Shown: positions 1 through 10,469, numbered from the stretch's first letter. The stretch is DNA of 64,000 nt from Leptasterias polaris (GCA_037783415.1 JAZGTN010000058.1:2888001-2952000); one strand, 5' to 3'. Translations and numbers: made by a program. The notes: generated by a model from the sequence alone, not told the origin.

Positions 1-1506
1 GGTTCAAAAGCTATCTTTCCAACAGGAAACAATACGTCACTGTCAGTGACTGCTCATCCACCACTCGTTCTATAACTTGTGGTGTTCCCCAGGGTTCCAT
101 TCTTGGACCATTATTGTTCTTGATTTATATCAATGATATATCAAAGTCTTCGGATGCTCTTTCTTTCATTCTTTTTGCTGATGACTCTAACTTATTTTAT
201 AGTCACTCTGTCTTAGACACTCTAATTGCAACAGTTAACTCTGAACTTGTTTTGATAAGCAACTGGATTAAATCGAATAAACTGTCTCTGAACATCAACA
301 AAACTAACTGTATGTTATTTAGTAATGTGTATAACGTATTACCAAGGGATGTTTTTATTGATGGTATTAAGATTAATCTAGTTGAATGTACTAAGTTTCT
401 CGGTTTGCATATAGATAACGAGCTTTCCTGGAAACCACATGTTGACTCATTATGTAAAGTCATATCTAGAAATGTTGGTGTCATTAACAGGTTGAAGTTA
501 TATCTTCCCCAGCATATTTTAATTACTTTGTATAATACACTTGTTTTGTCTTACATCAACTATGGTATTTTAGCCTGGGGTAGCGCGTCTCATACTGTAT
601 TAAACAGACTGTTCCTTCTACAAAAAAGGGCCATTCGATTAATAAGTAATTCTAATTATCTTGCTCACACAGAACCCATATTCACTCAACTTAGATTATT
701 GAAGCTGAATGACATATACTATTTCCATCTAGGTACATTCATGTTTCAGTTGGCTCACAACAATTTGCCTTCCTGCCTTGCTTCCATATTCTCCCAAAAC
801 CGGTCCATTCACGCTCATAGTACCCGCCAAGCATCTCATTATCACCTTCCCTTTACCCGGACTCACCTCTCTCAGAAAACTATCAAAGTCCAGGGACCTA
901 AACTCTGGAATTCTTTACATGCTCCGCTTCTTAATGCCACTTCCCTCGGTTCATTTAAAAATAAGTTAAAACAGTTTCTCCTTAATAACTACATTTAAAT
1001 TGTTGTATTGTATCATTTGTTGTTGATTTGTTTACTTCTAATTATTACTTTTATTACCCACCTTACCTGTCATGTTCTCTTATTTACTATAATACTAGTT
1101 ACATATTCAAGTATTTTTGTTTAACCTACATGTATATTCCCATTTAGCTATTCCTTAGTTTTCAGTTCACCTTTAATCGTTTGTGTTTGTTTATCTCGTA
1201 AATAATTCCACTGTTTGTGCTTTTGCAACATTATTTACCATTTGGCCCATTGTGTGCTTCATTAATCATAAACATTGCTTTATATTCTTAGGGGGTCCGT
1301 ACTCGACAAGCTCTGCTTTTTATGGGCCCCCACCAATTCCATTTTCAAATGTTTTTTGTGTGTTGTTTTGTTTTGCTTTGTATTGTATAAATTTAATTAC
1401 CTATTCTTTGCCTATAAATAGTCGTTATTTACTTATGTTCCATTGTTTTGTTTTGTGTGTGTATGGAATGGAAATAAAGTAAATTGAATTGAATTGAATT
1501 GAATTG
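1..1506 (+). mobile_element. 3' end of a CR1/L2-like non-LTR retrotransposon
   Basis: The window opens inside a reverse transcriptase frame that is open from base 3. It is followed by about 480 bases of AT-rich 3' UTR and an AATAAA-type signal near 1471. The element ends in five perfect AATTG units at 1482-1506. A short microsatellite tail instead of poly(A) is known for CR1/L2-type LINEs. The 5' part lies outside the window. By the nesting argument given in the findings, this fragment probably lies inside a larger CACTA-like element that extends to the left. Confidence 0.85.
3..998 (+). CDS. LINE reverse transcriptase, C-terminal part
   Basis: This is the C-terminal half of a non-LTR retrotransposon reverse transcriptase, which copies element RNA into DNA at the nicked target. 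The frame is open at the window edge, so the start is missing. Visible landmarks in order are the GVPQGSILGPLLF block (RT motif B region, near bases 78-120), the catalytic FADDS box (about 174-188), the thumb region with GILAWG, and the C-terminal block ending in GPKLWNSL typical of CR1/L2/Rex-like LINEs. No internal stop is seen, so this piece is undamaged as far as it goes. No endonuclease domain is visible because it would lie upstream. The clade assignment is by eye only. Confidence 0.85.
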   Translation, partial: FKSYLSNRKQYVTVSDCSSTTRSITCGVPQGSILGPLLFLIYINDISKSSDALSFILFADDSNLFYSHSVLDTLIATVNSELVLISNWIKSNKLSLNINKTNCMLFSNVYNVLPRDVFIDGIKINLVECTKFLGLHIDNELSWKPHVDSLCKVISRNVGVINRLKLYLPQHILITLYNTLVLSYINYGILAWGSASHTVLNRLFLLQKRAIRLISNSNYLAHTEPIFTQLRLLKLNDIYYFHLGTFMFQLAHNNLPSCLASIFSQNRSIHAHSTRQASHYHLPFTRTHLSQKTIKVQGPKLWNSLHAPLLNATSLGSFKNKLKQFLLNNYI

Positions 1507-1934
1507 GCAAATGTTTAAATTTTTCTTAAAAATATTTTTCCTATTTCTTTCTTTACAGTTCGTTGTGCTTCCCTCTCTGAGGAATGTGACTAAATCATCA
1601 TCACCATCAACAGACGCCTAGCAATGGAGCATGTTGGCATTTCTCACAAAACCAGCATTGGGTTCGGGCTACTTGCCTAAGATAAACATTCCAAAAAGAG
1701 ATTAATCCTTTGGTGTTGCAACTTCCACAACTTACTGTCCTCTTCAATCACCATAATAATCAAACTTGTTTTTCCTAAGTTTAAAACTGCAGTACAATTG
1801 CCCTTAATTTAACATATTTTTTTCATAGTATTACTACAAAATTGTTTTTTGAATTGCATGTTTAAACAGAAGTGTTGCTGTAATTACATGTAACATGCAG
1901 GTTTGCTATACACTAGTAGGCCTTCATGCTGTAT
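1507..1934. other. No recognised feature
   Basis: AT-rich sequence between the LINE tail and the ACAGTAA-type array. A pyrimidine tract followed by AG near 1557 resembles a splice acceptor, but no convincing exon follows. Confidence 0.4.
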
Positions 1935-3240
1935 TGATTTCTTTGTACTTTTAGTACAAATACTGCAATACTACTTTAATAAAGATGAAGTAACAATGGG
2001 TTGTTTCAAAGTAAAAATATGTTAAAACTACCGTAAAGATGAAGTAACAATGGGTTGTTTCAAAGTAAAAATATGTTAAAACTACCGTAACAGTGTTGTT
2101 TTACTGTAGTAAAAACACTGCAGTAACACTGCAATAATGCCATAGTTAAGATGAAGTAACGGTGGGTTATTTTGAGGTTAAACAGTGGTAAAACTACAGT
2201 AATTACTTAGTTTTACTGCAGTAAACACTGCCGAAATACTTCAATAAAAATGTAGTAAAGATGAAGTAATAGTAGGTTATTTTGAGGTAAAAATATGCTG
2301 AAACTACAGTAACCGTAACGTTTTACTGCAGTTAAGACTGCAGTAAAACTACAATAAAACTATAGTAATTGTGTGGTAAGAATGGGCGATTTTGAGGTAC
2401 AAAAATGCTAAAACTACAGTAACAGTTTAGTTTTACTGCAGTTAAGACTGCAGTTTTACTGCAGTTAGGACTGCAGTAAAACTACAATAAAACCATAGTA
2501 AATGTGTGGTAAGAATGGGTTATTTTGAAGTATAACTAAGTTAAAACTACAGTAATCGTAAAGTTTTACTGCTGTAATACTAAATAATACTACAATAAAA
2601 ATGCAGTTAGGACTGCAGTAAAACTACAATAAAACTATAGTAATTGTGTGGTAAGAATGGGTTCTTTTGTGGTAAAATAATGCTAAAACTACAGTAACAG
2701 TTTAGTTTTACTGCAGTTAGGACTGCAGTAAAACTACAATAAAACTATAGTAAATGTGTGGTAAGAATGGGTTATTTTGAAGTATAACTTAAGTTAAAGC
2801 TACAGTAATCGTATAGGTTTTACTGCTGTAATACTAAAATAATACTAAAGTAAGAGTGGGTTATTTTGAGGTAAAAGTATGCTAAAACTATAGTTACACT
2901 GAATTAAACCTACAGTAAGTACTGCAGTTAATTTAAAGTAAAAAATGGCTACAGTAATCCTGTAGTTTAACTGCAGTAAACTGTAGTAATAACATGGTAA
3001 ATGGGAAGTAAACTATAGTAATAATGCAGTTTAAACCAAGTAATACTGCAGGTTTACTACAGTATTACTGTAGTAAACGGGACATTTTTGCCAAAACACC
3101 ATACTTTGACTACAGTATAAACTATAGTTATATTAAAGTAAACCTACAGTTTTACTTTAGTTTTAAGATAGTTTAACTGTGGTTGCACTATAGTAATACT
3201 CCAATAAAACTGCAGTTTTTTGTAAAGTAAAACTATAGTG
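1935..3240. repeat. ACAGTAA-motif array ending in a CACTA-like terminus
   Basis: About 1.3 kb in which ACTGCAGTAA, ACTACAGTAA and their complements recur every 10-30 bases on both strands. They are organised into larger units, including a near-perfect 54 bp duplication at 1981-2088 and a roughly 110 bp unit built around a TGGGTTATTTTGAGG-like segment. The array stops at CTATAGTG (3233-3240), the reverse complement of CACTATAG, and the Gypsy gag frame resumes at the next base. This suits the subterminal region and right end of a CACTA-type transposon inserted into Gypsy gag. The left end was not found and is probably outside the window. Confidence 0.6.
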
Positions 3241-3979
3241 GATTTTTATAAGTGCACCACGGCACCGGAGGTGAAACGACGACGTGCGTTACTACTCCAT
3301 CTTGCCGGACCGAACGTACAGGAAATTTTCTTGACACTACCGGACACGGGCGTTGCTACTGATTACGACGCTGCCAAAACACTTCGTGCCGCAGAAAAAT
3401 GCACCATTTGCACGGCAAACATTTCACCAGGTCGTCCAAAAGGAAGGGGAAACGGTACTGCAATTTGTAACCAGACTTCGGAGAGCGGCTAGAGACTGTG
3501 ATTTTGGAGGTGAAAAAGACAACCAGAAAAGAGATGCTGTGCTGAGTAAGTGCAAATCTGATTATGTTAGATGCAAGCTATTGGAAGCAGGGGATGAACT
3601 AACTCTAGAAAAGGCAATGAAAGTAGCTGATAAATGTGAAAAGGTAGAAAGTCAGATGGCTGCACTGTCTGTCAAGGGCAAAACCTCACTGTCTGACACT
3701 TCTGTCAACATGGTGTCTGACAGGAAATCAAAGCCTCGTGACAAATCAAGCAAGCCCAAGAAATCGACCCAACAATCCAAAAACCAGAGACAGGAATACC
3801 AATCGGTGAAATCCGCAACCACTACCATGACTACCAAAGGTGCTTGTTACAGGTGTGGTCGAACTGGGCATTTCGGTCGAGACCGCAAGAGGCCAGACAT
3901 GCCAAAAATGTTCTGGAAGAGATCATTTTGCCAAAGTTTGCAAGACCAAGTCCAAGCCAACAATCAACCAAATCGGTGA
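3241..3979 (+). pseudogene. Gypsy gag, frameshifted and N-terminally truncated
   Basis: Remnant of the capsid/nucleocapsid protein that packages element RNA. The first frame (to about 3360) carries the RALLLHLAGP capsid block typical of this Gypsy group. The similarity then moves to another frame (from about 3353), with FVTRLRRAARDCDFG, a lysine-rich linker and the start of a CCHC knuckle (CYRCGRTGHFGRD, about 3846-3884). A second knuckle (CQKCSGRDHFAKVC) is read in the next frame, so at least two frameshifts are present. The start is missing because the sequence upstream of 3241 belongs to another element. Confidence 0.8.
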
Positions 3980-4409
3980 GCAACATCTTAATTCAGAACC
4001 ATCGCATGACTATGCATTTCTCATTCACGAGAATACTTACTCGAATAAGATGAAAGTAACTGTTGGTGGAATTGACCTTCACATGTTGATAGATTCTGGG
4101 GCTACAAGTAACGTTATAGATGAACATACATGGGAATCACTGAAAAATGCCAAAATTAAGTGTGAATCTCGTGTAGCCCCACCAAACAGGAAATTGTGGG
4201 CATACGGTGCTGACCAAGCCCTATCGCTGAAAGGTCTCTTCAACTGTGAAGCGAGTATCGCAGACAAATCTGTACCAGCTGAATTTATTGTCATTAAAGG
4301 CAAAGGTGTTCCCCTACTTGGCAAAGATACTGCAATGGAATTGGGTGTACTCAAAATTGGAGTGGATGCAGAACAGCCCTCCACACACCACAGAGGTAGC
4401 CAGTATTGA
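3840..4409 (+). CDS. Gypsy nucleocapsid knuckle and aspartic protease
   Basis: The frame begins in the zinc-knuckle region and contains the CQKCSGRDHFAKVC knuckle (bases about 3899-3940). The retroviral-type aspartic protease follows, with active-site block LIDSGATSNVID (about 4085-4120) and a downstream LLGKDTA segment that matches the second conserved protease block. This enzyme matures Gag-Pol. The frame ends at 4409 and overlaps the pol frame, so a frame change is needed to read on. In many Gypsy elements a frameshift here is programmed, but with the other lesions in this copy I cannot tell programmed from accidental. Confidence 0.82.
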   Translation: MLVTGVVELGISVETARGQTCQKCSGRDHFAKVCKTKSKPTINQIGEQHLNSEPSHDYAFLIHENTYSNKMKVTVGGIDLHMLIDSGATSNVIDEHTWESLKNAKIKCESRVAPPNRKLWAYGADQALSLKGLFNCEASIADKSVPAEFIVIKGKGVPLLGKDTAMELGVLKIGVDAEQPSTHHRGSQY

Positions 4410-6501
4410 TGAGCACACAAAGAGCGGCTCAACCCGGAATACAGCCACCATGCAACAGTTCCATAAGCATTTTCCAGATGTGTTCAAAGGCGTGGGTAAG
4501 CTCAAAACTGAACAAGTAAAGCTTCACATTGACCCCTCTGTCAAGCCAGTAGCACAACCACTAAGACGTACTCCATTCAATTTACGCAGTAGAGTGGAGG
4601 AGAAGATTCGTGAATTGAAGGATCTCGATATCATTGAGCGCGTGGATGGTCCAACCCCTTGGGTCAATCCAGTAGTCATGGTGCCAAAACCGAATGGTGA
4701 CATACGACTCTGCCTCGACATGAGACGCGCTAATGAAGCAATAATACGCGGTCGTCATCCAATACCGACAGTAGATGAACTGTTGCAGACAATGAATGGA
4801 TCAAAGTTCTTCAGCAAGCTCGACCTCAAATGGGGCTACCACCAGTTGGAGCTTGATAAGGAGTCGCGAGGGATCACAACCTTTGTTACTCACTGCGGTC
4901 TCTACCAATACAAACGACTACTCTTTGGAGTTAGCTCTGCCAGTGAGCAATACCAATACATGATCGCAAAGACACTAGCAGGACTTGAAGGTGTGGAAAA
5001 CATCTCAGACGACATCATCGTTCATGCGTCTGACAAGGAGACACACGATGCAAGAGTGCTCGCAGTGTTACGCAAATTGGATGATGTAGGTCTTACCTTG
5101 AACCAAGAGAAATGCCAGTTTAACATGAGTCGGTTGATATTCATGGGAATCCTACTATCTGAGAAAGGCATTGGTCCTACACAAGAGTGCGTAAGAGCTG
5201 TAGCAGAATTTCGCGAACCGGAAAGCATCTCAGAGATTCGAAGCTTTCTTGGCCTAGTTGGGTTTAGTAGCAGATTCATACCTAACTTTGCTACAGTATC
5301 TGATCCACTTCGAAAGCTAACCAGGAAAGGAATTCCATTTCAATTTGGACCCCACCAGCGAACAGCCTTCAATTCGCTAAAGGAAAGCCTCGCAAACGCG
5401 ACTACACTAGCGTACTATGACAAGAACGCACCGACAAAAGTGATAGCTGACGCGAGTCCAGTAGGACTGGGTGGCGTACTAGTCCAGGAACAATGCGACG
5501 GTTTGGTCCCAGTCTGCTATGCCAGTCGCAGTCTGACAGATTGCGAAAGGAGATATTCGCAAACAGAGAAGGAAGCCCTATCACTCGTCTGGGCTTGTGA
5601 AAGGTTTCACGCATTTATCTATGGTCGCAGTTTGGAACTACTGACTGGTCATAAACCATTGGAGGCGATATATGGACCCCGATCCAAACCATGTGCGCGA
5701 GTTGAGCGATGGGTATTACGCCTACAGCCATACGATTACAGAGTTGTGTACATCCCCGGACGCGAAAACATCGCTGATGCATTGTCCCGGCTGTTGCAGG
5801 ACAAGATTAAATTCAAGCATGATCACGGGGCAGAGGACTATGTTCGTTTTATTGCCATCTCTGCCACACCCAGTGCTATGACAACGAAACAAGTTGAAAG
5901 TGCATCTGCTGAGGATGAAGAGCTAGCAGTTGTAAGAGAAGCAATTCGCACTGGAAAGTTTGAAAAATGTAAGGCGTATGCACCAATCGCGGGAGAGTTG
6001 TGTGTCATTGGACAACTGATATTACGCAGAACGCGTATCGTTCTACCACAGAAACTAAGACAACAAGCCTTAGCTCTTGCGCACGAGGGTCACCTGGGTG
6101 TTGTAGGAACTAAACAAAACCTTCGCACAAAAGTATGGTGGCCAGCAATGGAAAAAGGTGCCGAGAAGTTCTGCAGATCGTGCCATGGATGCCAAATTGT
6201 AGCACGACATGACCCCCCTGAGCCAGTGAGACCAAAAACGCTCCCCGACGGTCCTTGGCAGGATTTAGCAACCGATTTACTTGGACCATTTCCATCAGGA
6301 TATTCCGTTCTTGTAGTTATTGATTACTACAGCCGATATTATGAATACCAAATACTGAGTTCCATTACCGCGGACAAAGTCATTGACTCCCTTGAGGAAG
6401 TCTTCAGCCGTCATGGACTTCCAATGACACTTAAATCCGACAACGATCCCCAGTTCCGTTCTCATGAGTTTCGCGAGTTCTGTGAGGAGAACGGTATATA
6501 G
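4384..6501 (+). CDS. Gypsy pol: reverse transcriptase, RNase H, integrase N-terminal part
   Basis: Domains in order: reverse transcriptase (about 4540-5200) with KLDLKWGYHQL and an SDD box in NISDDIIVH; RNase H (about 5430-5790) with the first aspartate in VIADASP, glutamate in TEKEAL and the final aspartate in NIADALSRL; integrase zinc-binding region with HEGHLG and CHGCQ (about 6080-6200); and the integrase core with aspartates in ATDLLGPFP and SDNDPQF. The usual TDH aspartate of RNase H reads TGH here (codon 5647-5649), which should damage RNase H. The frame ends just after ENGI at 6501. Homology continues in another frame, so integrase is broken. The frame track extends upstream of 4384, but those residues are probably not translated as pol. 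Confidence 0.88.
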   Translation, partial: HTTEVASIDEHTKSGSTRNTATMQQFHKHFPDVFKGVGKLKTEQVKLHIDPSVKPVAQPLRRTPFNLRSRVEEKIRELKDLDIIERVDGPTPWVNPVVMVPKPNGDIRLCLDMRRANEAIIRGRHPIPTVDELLQTMNGSKFFSKLDLKWGYHQLELDKESRGITTFVTHCGLYQYKRLLFGVSSASEQYQYMIAKTLAGLEGVENISDDIIVHASDKETHDARVLAVLRKLDDVGLTLNQEKCQFNMSRLIFMGILLSEKGIGPTQECVRAVAEFREPESISEIRSFLGLVGFSSRFIPNFATVSDPLRKLTRKGIPFQFGPHQRTAFNSLKESLANATTLAYYDKNAPTKVIADASPVGLGGVLVQEQCDGLVPVCYASRSLTDCERRYSQTEKEALSLVWACERFHAFIYGRSLELLTGHKPLEAIYGPRSKPCARVERWVLRLQPYDYRVVYIPGRENIADALSRLLQDKIKFKHDHGAEDYVRFIAISATPSAMTTKQVESASAEDEELAVVREAIRTGKFEKCKAYAPIAGELCVIGQLILRRTRIVLPQKLRQQALALAHEGHLGVVGTKQNLRTKVWWPAMEKGAEKFCRSCHGCQIVARHDPPEPVRPKTLPDGPWQDLATDLLGPFPSGYSVLVVIDYYSRYYEYQILSSITADKVIDSLEEVFSRHGLPMTLKSDNDPQFRSHEFREFCEENGI

Positions 6502-6502
6502 A

Positions 6503-7226
6503 CCGTGTAAAGGTTACAGCTAAATGGGCTCAAGCCAATGGCGAAGTGGAACGCCAAAACGACTCAATCTTGAAACGAATCCCTATCGCACAGGCCAAAG
6601 GTCAAAACTGGCGAAAGGAACTACGAAAATATCGCGCTACTGAACACCCCGCCACAAGGAAAACGCCAGCTGAGTTGTTGTTCAATCGGAAGATGCGCGG
6701 AAAACTACCAGTGTTTCAGGCCGATAATCACTCTGACTTAGAAATCCAGGACCTTGATGCTGAAAACAAAAGAAAAGCCAAGCTGTACACGGACGCTCGT
6801 TGGAATGCAAAATACTCTGACGTGCATGTCGGCGATCAAGTCCTTGTGAGGCAAGAGAAAACAAACAAGTTTTCTACCCCGTTCAATCCTGAACCCTTCA
6901 CAATTGTGAGCAAAACTGGCAATAGTGTCATAGTTGCCTTCCCGAAAGGTGCTCAGTATTCGCGAAACACCAGCTATGTGCGGAAGTTTATGCAAACTGC
7001 ACATGACGCGGATATGCCACTGTCTGACCCTGCCATTCAACCATCCAAAGTGGATCACGAGAGAGCTGTCCCTGAACAGATTTCAGTTCCCCCGACTCAG
7101 AGTTCGGCAGATACTAACTTAGTCGCGACCCCAACTGTCGTGGACAAACATTCTTCTCCACACAGTGACAGACCCAAAAGACAGTGTGGCATGCACCCAA
7201 AATACAAAGACTATGTTCTAAACTGA
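6503..7226 (+). pseudogene. Gypsy integrase C-terminal part, after a frameshift
   Basis: Continuation of integrase. The segment holds the catalytic glutamate in GEVERQN, the ATRKTPAELLF block and a C-terminal domain with VHVGDQVLVRQ, ending at a stop at 7224-7226 after a basic-proline-rich tail. Together with the preceding frame it gives the D,D,E arrangement of Gypsy integrases. The two pieces are separated by a one- or two-base frame change at about 6500. Confidence 0.85.
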
Positions 7227-7601
7227 ATGAACTGGACAGAACTTTGAACTCAAAGATTAGAGTTGCATCGAAAACATTTAAAGCATTGTTCTGTTTATTT
7301 AAAAGTTAAAGTTTTGCATTGTATTAAAAAAGCAGTTGGTCTATATTAATGCACGACCGGTTTTCAAGTATTGCTAAGTTAAAAGTTAAAACTCAAAAAG
7401 TGTGGTTTATATTGTACTCATAGTTTACTGAAAACAACTTTATTTACATTCAATCAAGCCTTTAAACAAGTTGTAGAAATTGCTTAGTCAGAACCATACA
7501 TGTAGTAAGTCAGAAAATAGGCTACTGTTAAACATTTTAGGCTATTTCCATTTGTTTCCCATTGTTTACAAAAGTTGAGATTTTGTCTAAAAAGGGAGGG
7601 A
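7227..7601 (+). other. Gypsy 3' non-coding region and polypurine tract
   Basis: AT-rich sequence with no ORF. It ends in AAAAAGGGAGGGA (about 7589-7601), which directly precedes the LTR start TGTTGTG and is the likely plus-strand primer (polypurine tract). Confidence 0.75.
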
Positions 7602-7722
7602 TGTTGTGTTTACAAGAGACTAACAGCGCTAGTCTAATTACCATTAGGTCAAAGGTCGTGTGCATGTAGACCGACGCCATTGTGATTTGTAGTTTAGATA
7701 CGAATAAACCGAAGATTCAACA
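7602..7722 (+). repeat. Gypsy 3' LTR (short)
   Basis: Begins TGTTGTG straight after the polypurine tract and ends TTCAACA, with AATAAA 18 bases before the end. At about 121 bp it is a short LTR. The following base starts sequence that belongs to a LINE on the other strand. The partner LTR is not in the window, so the right boundary is inferred from the TG...CA ends. Confidence 0.65.
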
Positions 7723-8484
7723 AAGATCACCTAAATAAGCTGGGACTTGACCTTGTAAGATCTTGAAAACAATGAGGCACAGTTTATATTGAACTCTTTG
7801 TTGGATGGGGAGCCAGTGCAAGTCGGCTAAAACGGGTGTGATATGGTCCGTTTTCTTGGTGTACGTGATCATCCTTGCTGCGATATTCTGTAGCCGTTGA
7901 AGACGAGAGAGGTGTGTATTGTTGATTCCATATAAAAGCGAGTTGCATGAATCTATCCTGGATGTTATAAAAGCATGGACAATGGTTTCGGCAGCATCCC
8001 TTGTGAGGTGATCCCGTATTCTTCCAATATTCCTAATTGACATACAAACAGCCTTAGATATTGCTGTCACCTGGCTTTCCATTGTCATAGCCGAGTCAAA
8101 CATCACACCTAAATTACGAACATCGGTGGAAGGCTCAATGTAAGCATCACCAACTCTGATATGTTCAATTCTCACTTTTCTAATTTGCTGTTTGGAACCC
8201 AGAATCATGAATTCAGTTTTTGCACCATTTAGCTTGAGAAAGTTCTGATTCATCCATGTTCCGACATTGTCGATGCAGTGTTCGATTCTTCGAAGCGCCG
8301 AGTTAACATCTGCCTGTACAGGTTTCACCGGTATGTAAATCTGAGTATCATCTGCGTACAAGTGATAATTCAGTTTATGCTGACGAATGATGTCTCCAAG
8401 TGGTAACGTATAGATTGGGAATAGTCCAGGTCCAACACACGAGCCTTGATAGTACCCAGTCTGACAGTGGTTGTTACTGAGCAT
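7723..8484 (-). pseudogene. CR1-like LINE reverse transcriptase fragment
   Basis: Minus-strand frame with LINE RT landmarks: a damaged QGSxxGPxLF block, the catalytic YADDTQ box, KLNGAKTEFMILGS, a TSRIDSCNSLLYG block and DLHWLPIQQRV. This pattern is typical of CR1/Rex-like LINEs of fish, lancelets and echinoderms. It starts inside the RT fingers, so the endonuclease is missing. The C-terminus is cut by the Gypsy LTR at 7722/7723. The rest of this LINE should lie on the other side of the Gypsy element, left of the window. Confidence 0.85.
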
Positions 8485-9440
8485 TTAATATGAGGAGTTG
8501 TTTAGTTAGTTCATGGTTTTTTATTCACAAAATTGAGGTAAAGAGCCAGATTGTGAAAGATTTAGTGAGATGTAACTGTAATTGGGGGGGGGGGGGGGGG
8601 GCAGAACATTAATGCAAGTAAACATACAATAACATATTTTACAATAGTAAGGGCCTATTCAAAATAATAATCAACTTTTTCTTTAAAAATATTGTACACA
8701 ATTAAAGTTGCCTTTAGTCATCCAAACTGTAAATTTAGTCATATGAATGGCTTTGAGAAGAGGCACTAAACATGTACTGATGTAAACATCAGCTCAATGA
8801 CTGTTACAGTTTATCAAGTTCAAATTCAGTTTCAGTCTCACAAAGCATTTTTTTGTTGTCTGGAAAATAGGGCAAAATTTAAGAGGTTAGGGTTTAAAGT
8901 TCCATGTTTTTGGGGTGATTTGACACAGAATGACCCATCAACAATACTTTGGTGTGTATTTAATTTATGACTATTTTGAAGACTTCCCTGTAGACACAAT
9001 TTGAAGGTAGTTTGTTTGTTCTGTATGTCTGTTTAAAAAATCAGCTTTCACTTGAGTTGGTAAACATAAAAAAAATTACTTTCATTATAAGATATTGTAT
9101 TGTTTTTCTTTTACAGCTATCCACGTAGTTCTCAAAAAGAGACTTTGGCAAGCGCTCTCGTCGCACATTTTCCTAGTCTGTATCATTGTTCAAAACATTT
9201 TGGAACTAATAACACTGTATGCTTATTATTACCCTAATGTAAATATATTTATGTTTCATTTATTTAGTTGTTGTAAAGCTAATAGTGCATTAACCCTCAT
9301 GACAGGTTGTGGTCCTTGTGGAAATTCGAGTTAATAGTGATGCTTTAATTCATTTGAAACTGGTCTAACTTCCTTTAGTCACAAATTAGAGGTTAATTTG
9401 ACATGCTCCCAGAGTAGTCTTTTTGCAGCTCAAAAGTACA
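8485..9440. other. No gene recognised; poly(G) tract
   Basis: AT-rich sequence with an uninterrupted G run at about 8585-8600. Short frames at 9095-9334 show no recognisable domain. Confidence 0.4.
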
Positions 9441-9712
9441 AATTTCACTCTTTTCTAGCTTCAAATTTCCACTCCTGAAAGAGTGGTTTTATTAAAACAC
9501 TCTTGCCACTATTTTCCACTCCAAAACGAGTTGTTTACAAATTATTTCGGAAGTCACTCTATATAAAGAGTGATGTTTTTACCACTCTTTGTGGAGTGAA
9601 TTGAGATCACTCCTTTTCCCCACTCCAAAAAGAGCTGTCCGCCATATGGCTCCTTTGGAGAGTGGAAAAATCACTCTTTTCGAGTGGTTCTTCACTCTTT
9701 TACATTAAGAGA
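9441..9712. repeat. CACTC/GAGTG motif-rich segment
   Basis: In about 270 bases the words CACTCTTT, CCACTCC and their complements AAAGAGTG and GGAGTG occur more than ten times in both orientations. It sits directly before the Harbinger transposase fragment. The density resembles the subterminal region of a transposon or a MITE. I could not define matching termini or a target duplication. Confidence 0.45.
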
Positions 9713-9914
9713 GTATCCTATTGGTAAACTCACCCCCTCCCACCACCTCAAGGGGCGATTTTGCAGGCTCAAAAGTATCCACCTGTATGATGTAAAGTAC
9801 ATCACTCAAGTAATACATTGTGGATGCATCCTACACAATATCTGCATACTTAGTGGTGATGAAGTACAGGACTTCATTGAAGGAGACCCTGACCTAAATC
9901 CCAACAACTATCAG

Positions 9915-10106
9915 TAGTCAGGTTGCTTAGGTCCAAATTTTGACGATACCGTGACCGACTGGCCCAAAGCACCAAACTTGGTAGATATGTTCTTTTGGTC
10001 CTAGAGAAGATATTTAGAAGGGGTGACACCTGAAAAAAATCTTGTAAGAGTACCTAATTTGCATAAATCAAAAATGGTACCTAATTTGCATAAATAAAAA
10101 ATGTGG
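9915..10106 (+). repeat. Left terminal inverted repeat of the DUF6589-type element
   Basis: Pairs with 13080-13269. Conserved blocks in order: TAGTCAGGT, GCTTAGG, GTGACCGACTGGCCCAAAG, AAGGGGTGACACC and ACCTAATTTGCATAA. A short internal duplication of the TACCTAATTTGCATAAAT word (10049-10103) occurs only on this side. Confidence 0.8.
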
Positions 10107-10469
10107 CCATCTGTTTTTAGTATATAAGTGCTGTAATCAGCCCTATATTAAATATTGAAATGATTTGAATTACTTATTTATAATTTTAAAGTCAAAGTAC
10201 ACTGATGCTTAGACTAATTATTACTAATTAAGACCAATTAGAGCAGGATTATCAGTGATGTAATGAGTGATTCATTTAAATGCATTCAATATGCAGCTAA
10301 GATTTTGGTGCGATGTTTTCTGCCCCTACAAATTAGAGTGTGATTAGTTTGCCAATCAAATATTGTTTTTTCCCCCATTCTGATGTATTCAATTTGATAT
10401 TTTTTTACGCTAATCCATTTCAGTTGTTATGTATTGTTGTATTATAAATGAATTTAACGCCTGTACTCT

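Larger units (their letters stand above)
3241..7722 (+). mobile_element. Ty3/Gypsy LTR retrotransposon, 5' part missing
   Basis: Gag, protease, reverse transcriptase, RNase H and integrase are recognisable in Gypsy order, followed by a purine tract and a short 3' LTR. The 5' LTR, primer site and gag N-terminus are absent. The coding region starts abruptly where the ACAGTAA-type array ends. Frameshifts between gag and protease, protease and pol, and within integrase, plus a changed RNase H residue, indicate an inactive copy. The type resembles the widespread K02A2.6-like Gypsy group of invertebrates and fish. The right end abuts a LINE fragment, so the element probably inserted into that LINE. 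Confidence 0.88.

Noticed and set aside
1183..1482. Plus-strand frame of 99 codons after the LINE RT
   Set aside because: It lies in the LINE 3' UTR and is hydrophobic only because of its T-rich composition.
1911..1930. Left terminus (CACTAGTAGG) of a CACTA element covering 1911-3240
   Set aside because: It does not match the inverted right end (CACTATAGTTTTAC) beyond the first five bases, the flanks share no duplication, and gag sequence does not resume to its left.
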